This document shows positions 1-9,349 of a stretch of 64,000 nt of DNA, one piece after another. How positions within the stretch are numbered: the first letter of the stretch is position 1; every line of letters starts with the position of its first letter. Source of the stretch: Hafnia alvei (GTDB lineage Bacteria; Pseudomonadota; Gammaproteobacteria; Enterobacterales; Enterobacteriaceae); contig NZ_OZ061315.1 in the NCBI RefSeq assembly GCF_964063325.1, positions 3,658,001-3,722,000 of the forward strand, written 5' to 3'. A program made the position numbers and the translations under genes. The notes under the pieces are model-generated. The model did no database searches, was not told the origin of the DNA, and saw nothing but the letters and a program-made list of their open reading frames with translations.

Positions 1-1
1 T

Positions 2-1159
2 GGTTTATACCAAACCAACGCTATTGATCATTCATGGCAGCCTTTAGTTGCCCCACAGCCCAATAAAATGATCGAAGGTTTTACCTTATTCAAAGACTGG
101 CTGGTGGTTGCTGAACGCAGTGATGGCCTGAGCCAGATACGCAAAATCAACTGGAAATCTCACGCTGAAGACACATTACCCTTCGACGATGCCAGCTATA
201 TGGCGTGGTTAGGCTATAACCCTGAGCCGCAGTCCGATCGTTTACGCTACGGTTATTCGTCGATGACGACGCCAACCAGCACCTACGAATGGGATTTATC
301 CAGCGGCAAACGCACGCTGCTTAAGCGTCAGGAAGTTAAAAACACGCAGCCACAGGACTATCACAGCGAACGAATTTGGATCACCGCACGCGACGGCGTG
401 AAAGTACCGGTGTCGTTGGTTTACAACAAAAAAATGTTCAAGGCCAAACAAAGCCCGTTACTGGTTTATGGCTACGGCGCCTACGGTATGAACATGGATC
501 CCGCCTTCAGCGCCAATCGCCTTAGCCTACTGGATCGCGGTTTCGTCTTCGCCATGATCCACGTCCGCGGCGGCGGCGAGCTCGGTCAGCAATGGTATCA
601 GCAGGGAAAACTGGCGAATAAGCCCAACAGTTTCAATGACTTTATCGATGCAACACGCGGTTTGGTTGAGCGCGGCTTTGGTCAGTCTGGCCGGCTGTAT
701 GCCATGGGCGGCAGCGCCGGAGGGTTATTGGTTGGCGCGGTCATGAACCAACAGCCGGAGCTGTTTAACGCCATTGTTGCGCAGGTTCCTTTTGTCGACG
801 TCGTCACCACCATGCTCGATGACACCCTCCCCCTCACGCTCGGTGAATATGACGAGTGGGGAAACCCACATCGGCTGGCAGATTATCAGCAAATGAAGGC
901 CTACAGCCCCTACGACAATATAAAGCCTATGCGCTATCCCAACTTATTAGTGACCACCGGCCTAAACGATTCGCAGGTGCAATATTGGGAGCCGGCAAAA
1001 TGGGTAGCCAAACTGCGAGAAAATCAATTAGGAACCGGAAAACTATTATTACTCACCGATATGCAGGCCGGACACGGCGGTAAATCAGGCCGGCTCAAAC
1101 GAGTAGAAAATACTGCGCTGGAATATAACTTTATTCTGGCCGTAGATAATCAACGCTGA
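2..1159 (+). CDS. ptrB: Oligopeptidase B, C-terminal part (gene starts before the window)
   Basis: Serine peptidase of the prolyl oligopeptidase family (S9A) that cuts short peptides after Lys/Arg in the cytosol. The reading frame is open from base 2, so the 5' part of the gene lies outside the window; about 385 C-terminal residues remain of the roughly 690 usual for the family. The nucleophile sits in a GGSAGG motif (Ser codon at 713-715). The acid is probably in TGLNDSQV (near 967) and the base is the His of QAGHGG (near 1070). The stop is followed after 53 bases by a TonB-dependent receptor gene on the same strand. An internal ATG at 68 is not the true start, because the frame continues upstream with family-like sequence. 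Confidence 0.93.
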   Translation, partial: GLYQTNAIDHSWQPLVAPQPNKMIEGFTLFKDWLVVAERSDGLSQIRKINWKSHAEDTLPFDDASYMAWLGYNPEPQSDRLRYGYSSMTTPTSTYEWDLSSGKRTLLKRQEVKNTQPQDYHSERIWITARDGVKVPVSLVYNKKMFKAKQSPLLVYGYGAYGMNMDPAFSANRLSLLDRGFVFAMIHVRGGGELGQQWYQQGKLANKPNSFNDFIDATRGLVERGFGQSGRLYAMGGSAGGLLVGAVMNQQPELFNAIVAQVPFVDVVTTMLDDTLPLTLGEYDEWGNPHRLADYQQMKAYSPYDNIKPMRYPNLLVTTGLNDSQVQYWEPAKWVAKLRENQLGTGKLLLLTDMQAGHGGKSGRLKRVENTALEYNFILAVDNQR

Positions 1160-1212
1160 ACCAACCGAGTAAAGAAAATAAAAATAGACTGATAATACCT
1201 TTAAGGGAACAT

Positions 1213-3477
1213 ATGAAACTCAATAAAATAGCCGGCGTGATCGGCTCGGGCATGCTATTGCTCAGTGCAGGCAGTTATGCACAACAAGCCAGTGAAGAAA
1301 GCAGCGGAGATAAAAAAGGCTCGGCGGTATTTTCTCCACTCCATGTCTCGGCTGGAAAAATAACCAGCGAGCAAGAAGCCTTGGAAAAAACCGGTGCCGT
1401 CAGCTCACGAGATACTAATAAAAATTTAGAATCTCTCGACGCGACGTTACGCAGTATGCCCGGAACCTATACCCAAATCGATCCCGGCCAAGGCTCGGTT
1501 AGCGTGAATATCCGTGGAATGAGTGGTTTTGGCCGCGTAAACACCATGGTCGATGGCATTACGCAAAGCTTTTACGGCACCTCGACCTCCGGCACCGCCG
1601 TGCACGGCTCCACCAACAGTCAGGCAGGCGTGCTTATCGACCCCAACTTCCTCGTTGGCGTTGACGTGACTCGCGGCGACAGCAGCGGTTCTTCAGGGGT
1701 AAACGCCCTAGCGGGCAGTGCCAATCTGCGCACGATTGGCGTTGATGACGTGGTGTTTGCTGGCAATCCTTTTGGCGTGCGCTCACGCTTTTCCGTCGGT
1801 AGCAACGGCATTGGGCGCAGCGGAATGATTGCCGCCGCGGGTAAAACCGATGCATTCACAGACACCGGCAGTTTTGGTGTCATGGCCGCAATCAGCGGCA
1901 GCTCGGTCTATTCCAACTTTAACAACGGCGATGGGATTAATAGCGAAGAGTTCGGCTATGACGAATTCATGAAGCAGAATCCAAAGTCACAGCTGTATAA
2001 AATGGATATCAAACCGAATGAGTTTAATAGCTTTGAACTCTCCGCACGAACTTATCAAAATAAGTTTTCACGCCGTGATATCACCAGCGACGACTATTAC
2101 ATCAAATATCACTACACGCCGTTTTCTGAATTAATTGATTTCAACGTCACGGCCAGTACCAGCCGCAGCGACCAAAAATATCAAGACGGATCGTTGTACA
2201 CGTTTTATAGCACGTCAGCGCGTAACCGTTCTAATGCGCTGGATGTGAATAACACCAGCCGCTTCACGCTCGGTAATAACGATCTAGCTTTTACCATCGG
2301 TAGCAAACTGATGCGTACCCGCTATGACAAACTGATCCAGTCCAACGCGGGCGATCCACAGTCTTCACAAGAATCAATTGAAAACAATCCTTTTGCCCCA
2401 TCGGGCGATCAGGATATTTCAGCGCTGTATACCGGGCTTGAAGTAAAACGTGGGATCTATCAGGCTAATTTTAATCTTAACTACACCCAGAATAAGATCA
2501 GTGGTTTTAAACCCGCCTGCGATCCACGAGTGATCTGCGTTCCACAGGGGGAATACAACGTTGATCAAAAAGAGAGTGGTTATAATCCTTCCGTAGAGCT
2601 CTCTGCGCAGGTAACGCCGTGGCTCCAGCCGTTCGTCAGCTACAGCAAATCGATGCGTGCACCCAATATTCAGGAGATGTTTTTCTCTAACTCCGGCGGC
2701 GCGTCAATGAACCCATTCTTAAAACCAGAAAGTGCCGAAACCTATCAGGCCGGTTTTAATATTAAAGCGCACAGCCTATTGATTGATGAAGATTTGCTGC
2801 GCTTAAAAGCCTTGGTCTATCGTAGCAAGATTAAAAACTACATATTCAGTGAGTCATATCTGGTCTGCACCAACGGACGTAAATGTAATATGACCGAAGT
2901 TAACGGCAATGACTGGGCTGACGTTAGCGACTACACCGACAATATGTATATCTACGTGAACTCCAACTCATTGGTGCGTGCTCACGGTTTTGAATTAGAA
3001 ATGGATTACGACGCGGGCTACGCATTTGCGCGTTTGGCTTATAGTCAGCAACACACCGACCAACCAACGTCAATTGCCAGCACCTATTTTGGCGCAGGGG
3101 ATATTACCGAGCTGCCAAAAAAATATATGACGCTCGATACCGGGGTCAGGTTCCTAGACAATTCATTAACCGTGGGTAGCATTATTAAATACACCGGAAA
3201 ATCACGTCGCCTATCGCCTAACTTTGATTTTGACGAGAAAACCGGTGCGGTGGTGAAGGAAGATCTCCCACAGATCCCAACCATCATCGATCTCTATAGC
3301 ACCTATGAGATCAACCGCAACGTGATGCTCAAACTCAGCGTGCAAAACCTGATGAATAAAAACTATTCTGAGGCATTGAACAAACTGAATATGATGCCAA
3401 TGCAGGGTGATGACAGCACCGCGGCCAATACGGCACGTGGAAGAACTTATATTTTTGGTGGGGAAATTCGCTTCTGA
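1213..3477 (+). CDS. TonB-dependent outer-membrane receptor (heme/iron-type)
   Basis: A 754-residue outer-membrane receptor that would import an iron source using TonB energy. A signal peptide (about residues 1-23, ending SYAQ) is followed by a plug domain (about 60-190) containing VNIRGMSGFGRVNTMVDG. A beta-barrel follows and ends in the C-terminal Phe typical of porin-like proteins (GGEIRF). The segment SYSKSMRAPNIQEMFF followed by NPFLKPESAETY resembles the FRAP/NPNL signature region of heme and hemoglobin receptors, so a hemoprotein ligand is plausible but not shown. A ribosome site (AAGGGA) lies at about 1202-1207. No convincing Fur box is visible in the 53 bases before it, so transcription may come from within or before ptrB. 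A ligand name would be a guess. Confidence 0.85.
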   Translation: MKLNKIAGVIGSGMLLLSAGSYAQQASEESSGDKKGSAVFSPLHVSAGKITSEQEALEKTGAVSSRDTNKNLESLDATLRSMPGTYTQIDPGQGSVSVNIRGMSGFGRVNTMVDGITQSFYGTSTSGTAVHGSTNSQAGVLIDPNFLVGVDVTRGDSSGSSGVNALAGSANLRTIGVDDVVFAGNPFGVRSRFSVGSNGIGRSGMIAAAGKTDAFTDTGSFGVMAAISGSSVYSNFNNGDGINSEEFGYDEFMKQNPKSQLYKMDIKPNEFNSFELSARTYQNKFSRRDITSDDYYIKYHYTPFSELIDFNVTASTSRSDQKYQDGSLYTFYSTSARNRSNALDVNNTSRFTLGNNDLAFTIGSKLMRTRYDKLIQSNAGDPQSSQESIENNPFAPSGDQDISALYTGLEVKRGIYQANFNLNYTQNKISGFKPACDPRVICVPQGEYNVDQKESGYNPSVELSAQVTPWLQPFVSYSKSMRAPNIQEMFFSNSGGASMNPFLKPESAETYQAGFNIKAHSLLIDEDLLRLKALVYRSKIKNYIFSESYLVCTNGRKCNMTEVNGNDWADVSDYTDNMYIYVNSNSLVRAHGFELEMDYDAGYAFARLAYSQQHTDQPTSIASTYFGAGDITELPKKYMTLDTGVRFLDNSLTVGSIIKYTGKSRRLSPNFDFDEKTGAVVKEDLPQIPTIIDLYSTYEINRNVMLKLSVQNLMNKNYSEALNKLNMMPMQGDDSTAANTARGRTYIFGGEIRF

Positions 3478-3484
3478 TCACCAC

Positions 3485-3515
3485 GCCGTCATGTTGAATA
3501 TTTCGGCATGACGGC
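3485..3515 (+). terminator. Hairpin after the TonB-receptor gene
   Basis: Perfect 9-bp stem (GCCGTCATG / CATGACGGC) with a 13-base loop, eight bases after the receptor stop codon. The following bases are AT-rich without a clean T run, so it is a weak or non-canonical terminator. Confidence 0.5.
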
Positions 3516-3545
3516 ATTAATTTCACCCTACAACTCTCTCAGCCA

Positions 3546-3872
3546 TTACGAAGGCTGCAGCACAATTACCGCCATACCTATCAACGCAACGCAGGCACCA
3601 ACCATATCCCAGCGGGTTAATTCAACGCCGTCAACAAAGCGCAGCCAAAGCAACGCAACGCCAATGTATACCCCACCGTAGGCCGCATAGGTTCGGCCCG
3701 CAGCTGCGGGATGTAATGTCAGTAACCAAGCAAAAATAACCAAACTCAACGCAGCCGGCAGCAAGAACCATAGCGGTTTATGTTGCTTCAAAACCAAATA
3801 AGGCAGATAACACCCAACGATCTCAGCGATTGCTGTCAGGCTAAATAATAAGAATGTTTTAACAATTAACAT
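3546..3872 (-). CDS. ynfA: YnfA family small inner-membrane protein
   Basis: A 108-residue, very hydrophobic protein with four predicted membrane helices, matching the YnfA (UPF0060) family in length and sequence (for example GRTYAAYGGVYIGVALLWLRFVDG). The family resembles small multidrug resistance transporters in size and topology. Efflux activity has been proposed for it, but nothing here fixes a substrate. It is convergent with the TonB-receptor gene, and its 5' end faces the PTS gene across a shared promoter region of about 280 bases. The start at 3872 gives the usual family N terminus (MLIVKTFLLF). Confidence 0.9.
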   Translation of the reverse strand: MLIVKTFLLFSLTAIAEIVGCYLPYLVLKQHKPLWFLLPAALSLVIFAWLLTLHPAAAGRTYAAYGGVYIGVALLWLRFVDGVELTRWDMVGACVALIGMAVIVLQPS

Positions 3873-4093
3873 CAGGTTTTTTTTACCTAAAAGTCATGAT
3901 ACGCATGGCAATTAACCCATTTTGCCTTGAAAAATATATTCGATCCACGTCTCATCTATTTATCCCAACTGATTAGCCTCACTATTACAAAGGCCTTTAA
4001 AACGTCAATTCGAAACAGGTATGCATTTTGTGGCTATTTGTACCTATTTTTCGCAACGTGTTTCTTTTCGCCAAGGCCATTGCTATAACGTCA

Positions 4094-4106
4094 TCACTGG
4101 AAGTGA
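4094..4106. promoter_or_regulatory. Inverted repeat in front of the PTS gene, possible operator
   Basis: TCACT-GGA-AGTGA, 45 bases before the EIIBC start and just downstream of a possible -10 (TATAAC at about 4084-4089). It could be the binding site of the RpiR-type regulator encoded at 7294-8007, but the inverted repeat in front of the MFS gene (ACTGA-N4-TCAGT) has a different half-site, so this is only a candidate. Confidence 0.3.
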
Positions 4107-4150
4107 ATTTATTATAACAAATACCCCCTATTAATAATAAAGGAACAGCT

Positions 4151-5722
4151 ATGTCTAGAATACGGCAACGTACTCTGGAGAGTATGCAAAAATTCTCTAG
4201 GGCGATGATCGGTGCAGTGCTGTTTTTGCCAGTAATAGGTTTAATTCTGGCATTAAGTTCAATTTTAACTAACCCAACGCTTATTTCTGAAACCAGCTTT
4301 CTTCATCAACTTGGTCAGCTATTAGGAGACACCTTCTGGCCGCTATTTGGTAATTTAGGCTTACTCTTTTGCGTCGGTATTAGCTATGGGTTAGCCAAGG
4401 ACAAAAAAACGGAAGTCGCCTTAGTTTCCGTTATGTGCTTCATTATGTTTTTAGGTGCCAATCACTCTTGGTTGGAATATACCCACGGCATTGCCAATAA
4501 AATAAACGGTGAATATTACGGAACAGGACAAACTCAAATATTAGGGTTTGTGGTTGTCGATATGGGGATATTCCTCGGTATTATTCTCGGTTGCACCATT
4601 GCATGGGTACACAATAAAGTCTCGCAAATAGAACTCCCTGACGCGTTATCTATGTACGGGGGCGCAAAGCTAACGCTTATCGCCATGACGCCGGTCGTTA
4701 TTGTCTACGCCATAGCCTTCACCTGGTTCTGGCCATTTATGACCCACGGTATTGCGGCGTTAACTGGCTTTATGAAAAACGCAGGCGTTGCTGGCGTATT
4801 TGTTTATGGTTTCTTCGAGAAATTCTTAATTCCTACCGGCCTACACCATTTCGTCTGGTCGCCATTCCAACTTACACAAATCGGCGGTTCACTGACGGTT
4901 GATGGGCAGACGGTTTCAGGCACTCAGGCTATCTTCCTCGCCTATATGCGCCATCCCGATTTAACACCGGTGATGAACGATGCTCTGCGTTTCTCTCAGC
5001 AAGGTATGACGACTATTTTCGGCCTGTCTGGCGCTGCGCTGGCGTTTTATCACACCGCCAAGCCAGAAAAGAAAATGCTCGCGAAAGCCGTTTTATTACC
5101 GGCCATTATTACCTCAATTCTGACCGGAATTACTGAACCTATTGAATTTACATTCCTGTTTATCTCACCGCTTCTGTGGGTTATTCACGCCACATTGACC
5201 GCAGCATCACAGGCTATTTGCGATCTGCTACAGGTGAGACCATGGGGAGCATCCGGCTTAATTGAATTTTTAGCCTATAACCTACCGCTCCCCGTTTCAT
5301 TGACACGCTGGCCACTTTATATCGTGATTGGCATCGGACAGTTTATTGCTTATTACGTAATATTCCGCACCGTGGTAGTCAAATTAAGGCTTAAAACACC
5401 AGGCCGCGAAGATGATGATGAAGTAAAGCTATATAACAAAAAAGATTATCAGGAAAAGGTGCAGCAAGAAAAGAATAACACCGGCTCACAGGTTGATGAA
5501 ATCATTAAAGGGCTCGGTGGAAAACATAACATTATTTCTGTCGATAATTGCTTTACCCGTTTACGCGTCGCTATTCATGATTTAACTATCGTCGATGACG
5601 CTGCTTTAAAAGCAACCGGTGCTAACGGCGTGGTGCGTAATAGCAATGAAGTGCAAGTTATTTACGGTGTCAAGGTTGGACAAGTACGTTCAAAAGTTGA
5701 TACCTGGCTGGCTAATAATTAA
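4151..5722 (+). CDS. PTS EIIBC permease, glucoside type
   Basis: Sugar permease of the phosphotransferase system: it imports a sugar and phosphorylates it on entry. The 523 residues hold an EIIC membrane domain of the glucose/glucoside superfamily (about 15-420, with the typical FFEKFLIPTGLHHFVW and GITEPIEF motifs), a charged linker rich in Lys/Glu/Gln, and a C-terminal EIIB domain (about 440-523). Its phospho-cysteine is in VDNCFTRLR (Cys467). No EIIA domain is present, so the protein presumably takes phosphate from the general EIIA-Glc (Crr). The gene is followed after 13 bases by a family-4 phospho-glycosidase, which makes a disaccharide or glycoside substrate likely. It resembles GlvC/MalX-type permeases. 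The exact sugar is unknown. Confidence 0.88.
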   Translation: MSRIRQRTLESMQKFSRAMIGAVLFLPVIGLILALSSILTNPTLISETSFLHQLGQLLGDTFWPLFGNLGLLFCVGISYGLAKDKKTEVALVSVMCFIMFLGANHSWLEYTHGIANKINGEYYGTGQTQILGFVVVDMGIFLGIILGCTIAWVHNKVSQIELPDALSMYGGAKLTLIAMTPVVIVYAIAFTWFWPFMTHGIAALTGFMKNAGVAGVFVYGFFEKFLIPTGLHHFVWSPFQLTQIGGSLTVDGQTVSGTQAIFLAYMRHPDLTPVMNDALRFSQQGMTTIFGLSGAALAFYHTAKPEKKMLAKAVLLPAIITSILTGITEPIEFTFLFISPLLWVIHATLTAASQAICDLLQVRPWGASGLIEFLAYNLPLPVSLTRWPLYIVIGIGQFIAYYVIFRTVVVKLRLKTPGREDDDEVKLYNKKDYQEKVQQEKNNTGSQVDEIIKGLGGKHNIISVDNCFTRLRVAIHDLTIVDDAALKATGANGVVRNSNEVQVIYGVKVGQVRSKVDTWLANN

Positions 5723-5735
5723 ATTGGGAGTACAT

Positions 5736-7115
5736 ATGAAACTAACAGTATTAGGTGGCGGCGGCGTACGTTCCGCATTTCTAGCGAAATCTCTGGCTTA
5801 CAATGCTCACCGCATCGGATTAAAGAAGGTGGTTTTTCTAGATAACTCCGCTCAGAACCTGACCATCTTTGGCGAAATTGCGCGTTATATATTTAACACG
5901 ATTCGCCCTGATATTGAATTTAGCTTAACCACCGAGCCCGTATCGGCCTTACAAGATGCCAACTATGTGATTACCACCCTGCGCGTCGGCGGCGATGAAA
6001 GCCGCATTCATGACGAACGTATTGCGCTGGACCATAATACCTTGGGGCAAGAAACCACCGGTGCAGGTGGTTTTGCCATGGCCATGCGCTCTATTCCAGC
6101 CATTTTGGACTACTGTAAATTAATCGAAGAACATGCGGCACCCGACGCCATCTTATTTAACTTTACCAATCCATCAGGTTTAGTCACCGAAGCGATTATC
6201 AAATCTGGTTTTAAACGCCGCGTTTACGGCATCTGTGATGCGCCCTCAGAGTTGATTCGTGAACTGCCTGAGATTCTTAACTGCGATGAAAGTGAATTGC
6301 AGGTTGAGTGCTATGGACTTAATCACTTCTCTTGGTTCACCCATTTTACCGTGCGCGGAGAGGATGTGACCGAACAGTTAGTTAATTCACCTGAGCTATA
6401 TAAGAAAACGGCCATGCAATATTTCTCGCCAGAATTAGTCCGTCTGTGCGACAACCAATTGCTCAATGAATACTTATATTATTACTACTATAAAGAAGAA
6501 GCGCTGAAAGCAATTCAAGATTCAGGTGAAACACGAGGCGAACAAATCGCCCGTATTAACCATGATATGCGTGAGGAGCTTAGCCGTATCAACGTTAAAG
6601 AAAATCCGGCAACGGCATTTGATATTTGGATGAAGCACTATCTGCGTCGTGAAAATAGCTACATGCAAAATGAATCTCAGCAGGAAAAATTCCACACCAG
6701 GGAACTTTTAACGCTGCAGCAATTCATCGAAGAGCCCGACAGCGGCGGCTACGCGGGCGTTGCTTTAGATATTCTAGAAGCCGTAAACAGCAATACCACT
6801 AAGCGTATTGTGGTATCACTTTCCAACAACGATACGCTGGATTTTCTGCATCCCGACGATGTCATTGAAATCAGCTGCGACCTGAGCAAAGAGGGATTAA
6901 AACCGGTTAAGCCGATCCATGTACCCGAAGCGCAGAAAAATATGATTTCCTGCGTGAAAGAGTATGAGCGTCTCGCTGTGCAGGCGATTTTAGCTCAGGA
7001 CAGAACCCTCGCGGTTAAGGCATTGATGGCACATCCGTTAGTCGGATCGTGGTCATTGGCTGAAAAGCTGGTTTCTGCTTATTTGCAGGGCTCACAGTTT
7101 AGAAACTGGCACTAG
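5736..7115 (+). CDS. Glycoside hydrolase family 4, 6-phospho-glucosidase
   Basis: Cytosolic NAD+- and metal-dependent enzyme that splits 6-phospho-glycosides delivered by a PTS. I chose the ATG at 5736, which has a ribosome site (TTGGGAG) 5 bases upstream and gives 459 residues; longer frames run into the PTS gene. Visible motifs are the NAD-binding LGGGGVRSA (residues 4-12), GQETTGAGGFAMAMRSIPAIL, NFTNPSG, and the metal-site Cys (YGICDAPSE) and His (LNHFSWF). GQETTGAGG is closer to phospho-beta-glucosidases of the ChbF type than to the GQETCGPGG of GlvA-type phospho-alpha-glucosidases, so beta specificity is favoured by inference. It forms an operon with the EIIBC gene. Confidence 0.88.
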   Translation: MKLTVLGGGGVRSAFLAKSLAYNAHRIGLKKVVFLDNSAQNLTIFGEIARYIFNTIRPDIEFSLTTEPVSALQDANYVITTLRVGGDESRIHDERIALDHNTLGQETTGAGGFAMAMRSIPAILDYCKLIEEHAAPDAILFNFTNPSGLVTEAIIKSGFKRRVYGICDAPSELIRELPEILNCDESELQVECYGLNHFSWFTHFTVRGEDVTEQLVNSPELYKKTAMQYFSPELVRLCDNQLLNEYLYYYYYKEEALKAIQDSGETRGEQIARINHDMREELSRINVKENPATAFDIWMKHYLRRENSYMQNESQQEKFHTRELLTLQQFIEEPDSGGYAGVALDILEAVNSNTTKRIVVSLSNNDTLDFLHPDDVIEISCDLSKEGLKPVKPIHVPEAQKNMISCVKEYERLAVQAILAQDRTLAVKALMAHPLVGSWSLAEKLVSAYLQGSQFRNWH

Positions 7116-7180
7116 ATCCCAGCATTGAAATTCTGGGGCGTCGCAGGCTAATACTGTTTATTTAAAAAATAGAGATACAC

Positions 7181-7244
7181 GGGTCTACCACACCGCGGGG
7201 CACTCCGGCGGCTTACGCCGCTACGACCCCATCGGTGTGCTCCC
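7181..7244. repeat. Long nested hairpin (REP-like) between convergent genes
   Basis: A multi-layer inverted repeat: GGG/CCC at the rim (7181-7183 / 7242-7244), CACACCG/CGGTGTG (7189-7195 / 7233-7239), GGGG/CCCC (7197-7200 / 7227-7230) and GCGGC/GCCGC (7208-7212 / 7217-7221) closed by a TTAC loop. It lies in the tail-to-tail space between the glycosidase and the RpiR-type gene, the usual place for REP-type elements. It may end or protect transcripts from both sides. Confidence 0.75.
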
Positions 7245-7293
7245 TAAAATCGAGCTTTAGTAATCCGTATTATCGTCGCAGGACGCCCTTTGA

Positions 7294-8007
7294 TTATTTC
7301 TTCTGCATAAACCACAGTTTCAGAAGATGTTCGAACCCGAGAATGCAGTAGCCAAAGAACGGATTAGACCAATAAATATCATCATCATATTTTTGTGGAT
7401 CGTGAATAATAAATGACAGGTCCGCGGCCTGTGCTAACGGGCTCTGATGATCGCCGGTAAAGCAAACAAGGTTGATATTTTTATTCTCTAATGCCTTTAC
7501 CCAGCTTAATGCCGATGAACTCCGGCCCGATTTAGATATCAGCCATATCGAATCAAACTTATTAGCATTTTTTTGTTCCAGTATTTCATAGTCTGGCCAT
7601 AGCGCTAAGCTAGCGTTGACACCGGTTACTAAAAACTTGTTATAAATATACTGGGCAATAAGCTGCGAAAAACCGCTGCCGTGGATCAGAATCCGCTCGT
7701 TTTGCAGCCTTTCTAATAAAACATCCACTTTTTCTGGTGGTTGAATATTCATGAAATCAACATCATTAGTAACATCCAGCTTTGGTAGCGTAATGTTAAA
7801 CTTAATAAAGTAGACCATCTCCAGCCAGCCACTAAACTCAAGCTTTTTGGCTAAGCGAACCAAAGATGAAGGATTACTACAGCACTTCTCAGCTACGCTG
7901 CGTATTCCTTGCTGAATACATAATTCAGGATTGGCCTGTATATATTGCAGAACACCAACTTCAGTATTATTCAGTTTAATATTACGAAATAGATTTTGAA
8001 TATCCAT
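7294..8007 (-). CDS. RpiR/MurR-family transcriptional regulator
   Basis: A 237-residue DNA-binding regulator. An N-terminal RpiR-type helix-turn-helix occupies about residues 1-77 (IRSVAEKCCSNPSSLVRLAKKLEFSGWLEM). A SIS sugar-phosphate isomerase-like domain follows (about 95-235; ILIHGSGFSQLIAQYIYNKF and WLISKSGRSSSALSWV). SIS domains in this family bind phosphosugars, so it probably senses the 6-phospho-sugar made by the adjacent PTS/glycosidase pair. It is convergent with that operon and divergent from the MFS sugar transporter gene, and the 84-base divergent space carries the inverted repeat ACTGA-GTAA-TCAGT. Control of both flanking units is inferred from position. Confidence 0.85.
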   Translation of the reverse strand: MDIQNLFRNIKLNNTEVGVLQYIQANPELCIQQGIRSVAEKCCSNPSSLVRLAKKLEFSGWLEMVYFIKFNITLPKLDVTNDVDFMNIQPPEKVDVLLERLQNERILIHGSGFSQLIAQYIYNKFLVTGVNASLALWPDYEILEQKNANKFDSIWLISKSGRSSSALSWVKALENKNINLVCFTGDHQSPLAQAADLSFIIHDPQKYDDDIYWSNPFFGYCILGFEHLLKLWFMQKK

Positions 8008-8057
8008 GATAAACCCCTGTTAAGCAAACTTGAGATTAGCACAGGCATTTATTAATA

Positions 8058-8071
8058 ACTGAGTAATCAGT
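8058..8071. promoter_or_regulatory. Inverted repeat between RpiR-type and MFS genes
   Basis: ACTGA-GTAA-TCAGT, a 5+4+5 palindrome in the divergent promoter space, 21 bases before the MFS start. It is a candidate operator for the RpiR-type protein. Confidence 0.35.
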
Positions 8072-8091
8072 CAAAATTATTTTACTTAGCA

Positions 8092-9294
8092 ATGGAAAAT
8101 AGGGATATGAAAACACATCTTACGGCTGTAGGAGCAACGTTTTTTTTATGGGGATTAATAACCGCGTTCAACAGCACATTAATTTTATTTTTTTATCATT
8201 ACTTCCAACTTTCATGGCCGCAGGCGATGCTGGTGAATGTTCTATTTTATATTGCTCCATTTTTGACTTGCCTACCCTGCTCTAAGCTTATCGCGCTCTT
8301 CGGTTACCGCACGATCTTACGCAGCGCCTTGCTTCTCACGATGTGCGGCTGTGGGCTATTAAGCTTAGCGCTTGGCTATTATTCGATTATCAGTGCCCTA
8401 TTTGCTGTATTCGTGATTGCAACGGGTGTGGCCGCCATGCAGGTTGTTGCTAATCCTTATCTCACATTGCTCAGTCAGGAACATAAACGCGTGGGTAATC
8501 TCACCTTAGCCTCTGCGGTAAACTCATTAGGTACAACGCTAGCACCACTTCTGATTGCCTTAGCATTACAAGCATCGCCTATTGATTATGTTAATCATAA
8601 CGAGCCGATTAAATGGATTTGGCTTGTCTTAGCCCTCTTTTCTGCAGGGCTATTTACAATAACTATCTTAATCAAACTGCCTGGCATCACCCAGCATAAA
8701 AAAACAACAAAATGCCCATCATCACTATGGAGTAATACTAAGTTTATTTATTCCGCAGCTGCGATATTCACCTATGTTGGCGTGGAGGTATCATTAGGAA
8801 CTAACACTATCAATTACTTATCGACCATTGGCAAATGGAACACAGAAACCGCGATATCATTAATTTCCCTGTACTGGGGCGGAGCATTAATAGGTCGTTT
8901 TATCTTCGGACTATTTGCTCATCGAATTAACGTAAAGATAGCATTTTTGTCTGTTACTCTGATTTCTGCGGTCCTCATATTGTTGTCTATTTTATTAAAC
9001 AACGCTGTCGGCGGCTACTTATTGCTGCTGATAGGTTTTGCTAACTCGATTATGTACCCTATTATTTTTAGTCAAAGCATGGCAACGGTGCCTCACATGG
9101 CAAATTTGGCGGCCGGCGTATTAATTATGGCAGGGATTGGAGGCGCGATTATTCCTTATATTCAAGCGCTGATGATTAATATCCTGACATTACGTTTCAG
9201 TTTTTTGCTGCCATTAGCACTTTATATATTACTGGCATGCTGGGGAAGCAAGCATCTCAAACCAGTTGCATCGCCTACTTCTGTTTTAGAATAA
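8092..9294 (+). CDS. MFS sugar transporter (FucP/GluP-like)
   Basis: Major facilitator superfamily protein of about 400 residues with 12 predicted membrane helices. The N-terminal half (TFFLWGLITAFNSTLI; GVAAMQVVANPYLTLL; TLASAVNSLGTTLAPLL) matches the fucose/glucose-galactose:H+ symporter branch. It would bring in a sugar with protons. It is divergent from the RpiR-type gene and next to the PTS/phospho-glycosidase operon, so it may carry a product or analogue of the same glycoside. Two ATGs are possible, at 8092 and 8107; the second has an AGGGAT just before it but with very short spacing, so the first is kept. The substrate cannot be read from the sequence. Confidence 0.82.
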   Translation: MENRDMKTHLTAVGATFFLWGLITAFNSTLILFFYHYFQLSWPQAMLVNVLFYIAPFLTCLPCSKLIALFGYRTILRSALLLTMCGCGLLSLALGYYSIISALFAVFVIATGVAAMQVVANPYLTLLSQEHKRVGNLTLASAVNSLGTTLAPLLIALALQASPIDYVNHNEPIKWIWLVLALFSAGLFTITILIKLPGITQHKKTTKCPSSLWSNTKFIYSAAAIFTYVGVEVSLGTNTINYLSTIGKWNTETAISLISLYWGGALIGRFIFGLFAHRINVKIAFLSVTLISAVLILLSILLNNAVGGYLLLLIGFANSIMYPIIFSQSMATVPHMANLAAGVLIMAGIGGAIIPYIQALMINILTLRFSFLLPLALYILLACWGSKHLKPVASPTSVLE

Positions 9295-9308
9295 ATAGTA
9301 GAAATGGA

Positions 9309-9340
9309 TTTTAGCCACAGGACAAAACCTGTGGCTAAAA
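9309..9340. terminator. Bidirectional terminator between the MFS gene and ahr
   Basis: A perfect 13-bp stem (TTTTAGCCACAGG / CCTGTGGCTAAAA) with loop ACAAAA. The A/T-rich arm ends provide U runs in both directions, fitting the convergent MFS and ahr genes. Confidence 0.85.
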
Positions 9341-9349
9341 TAATAGCTA

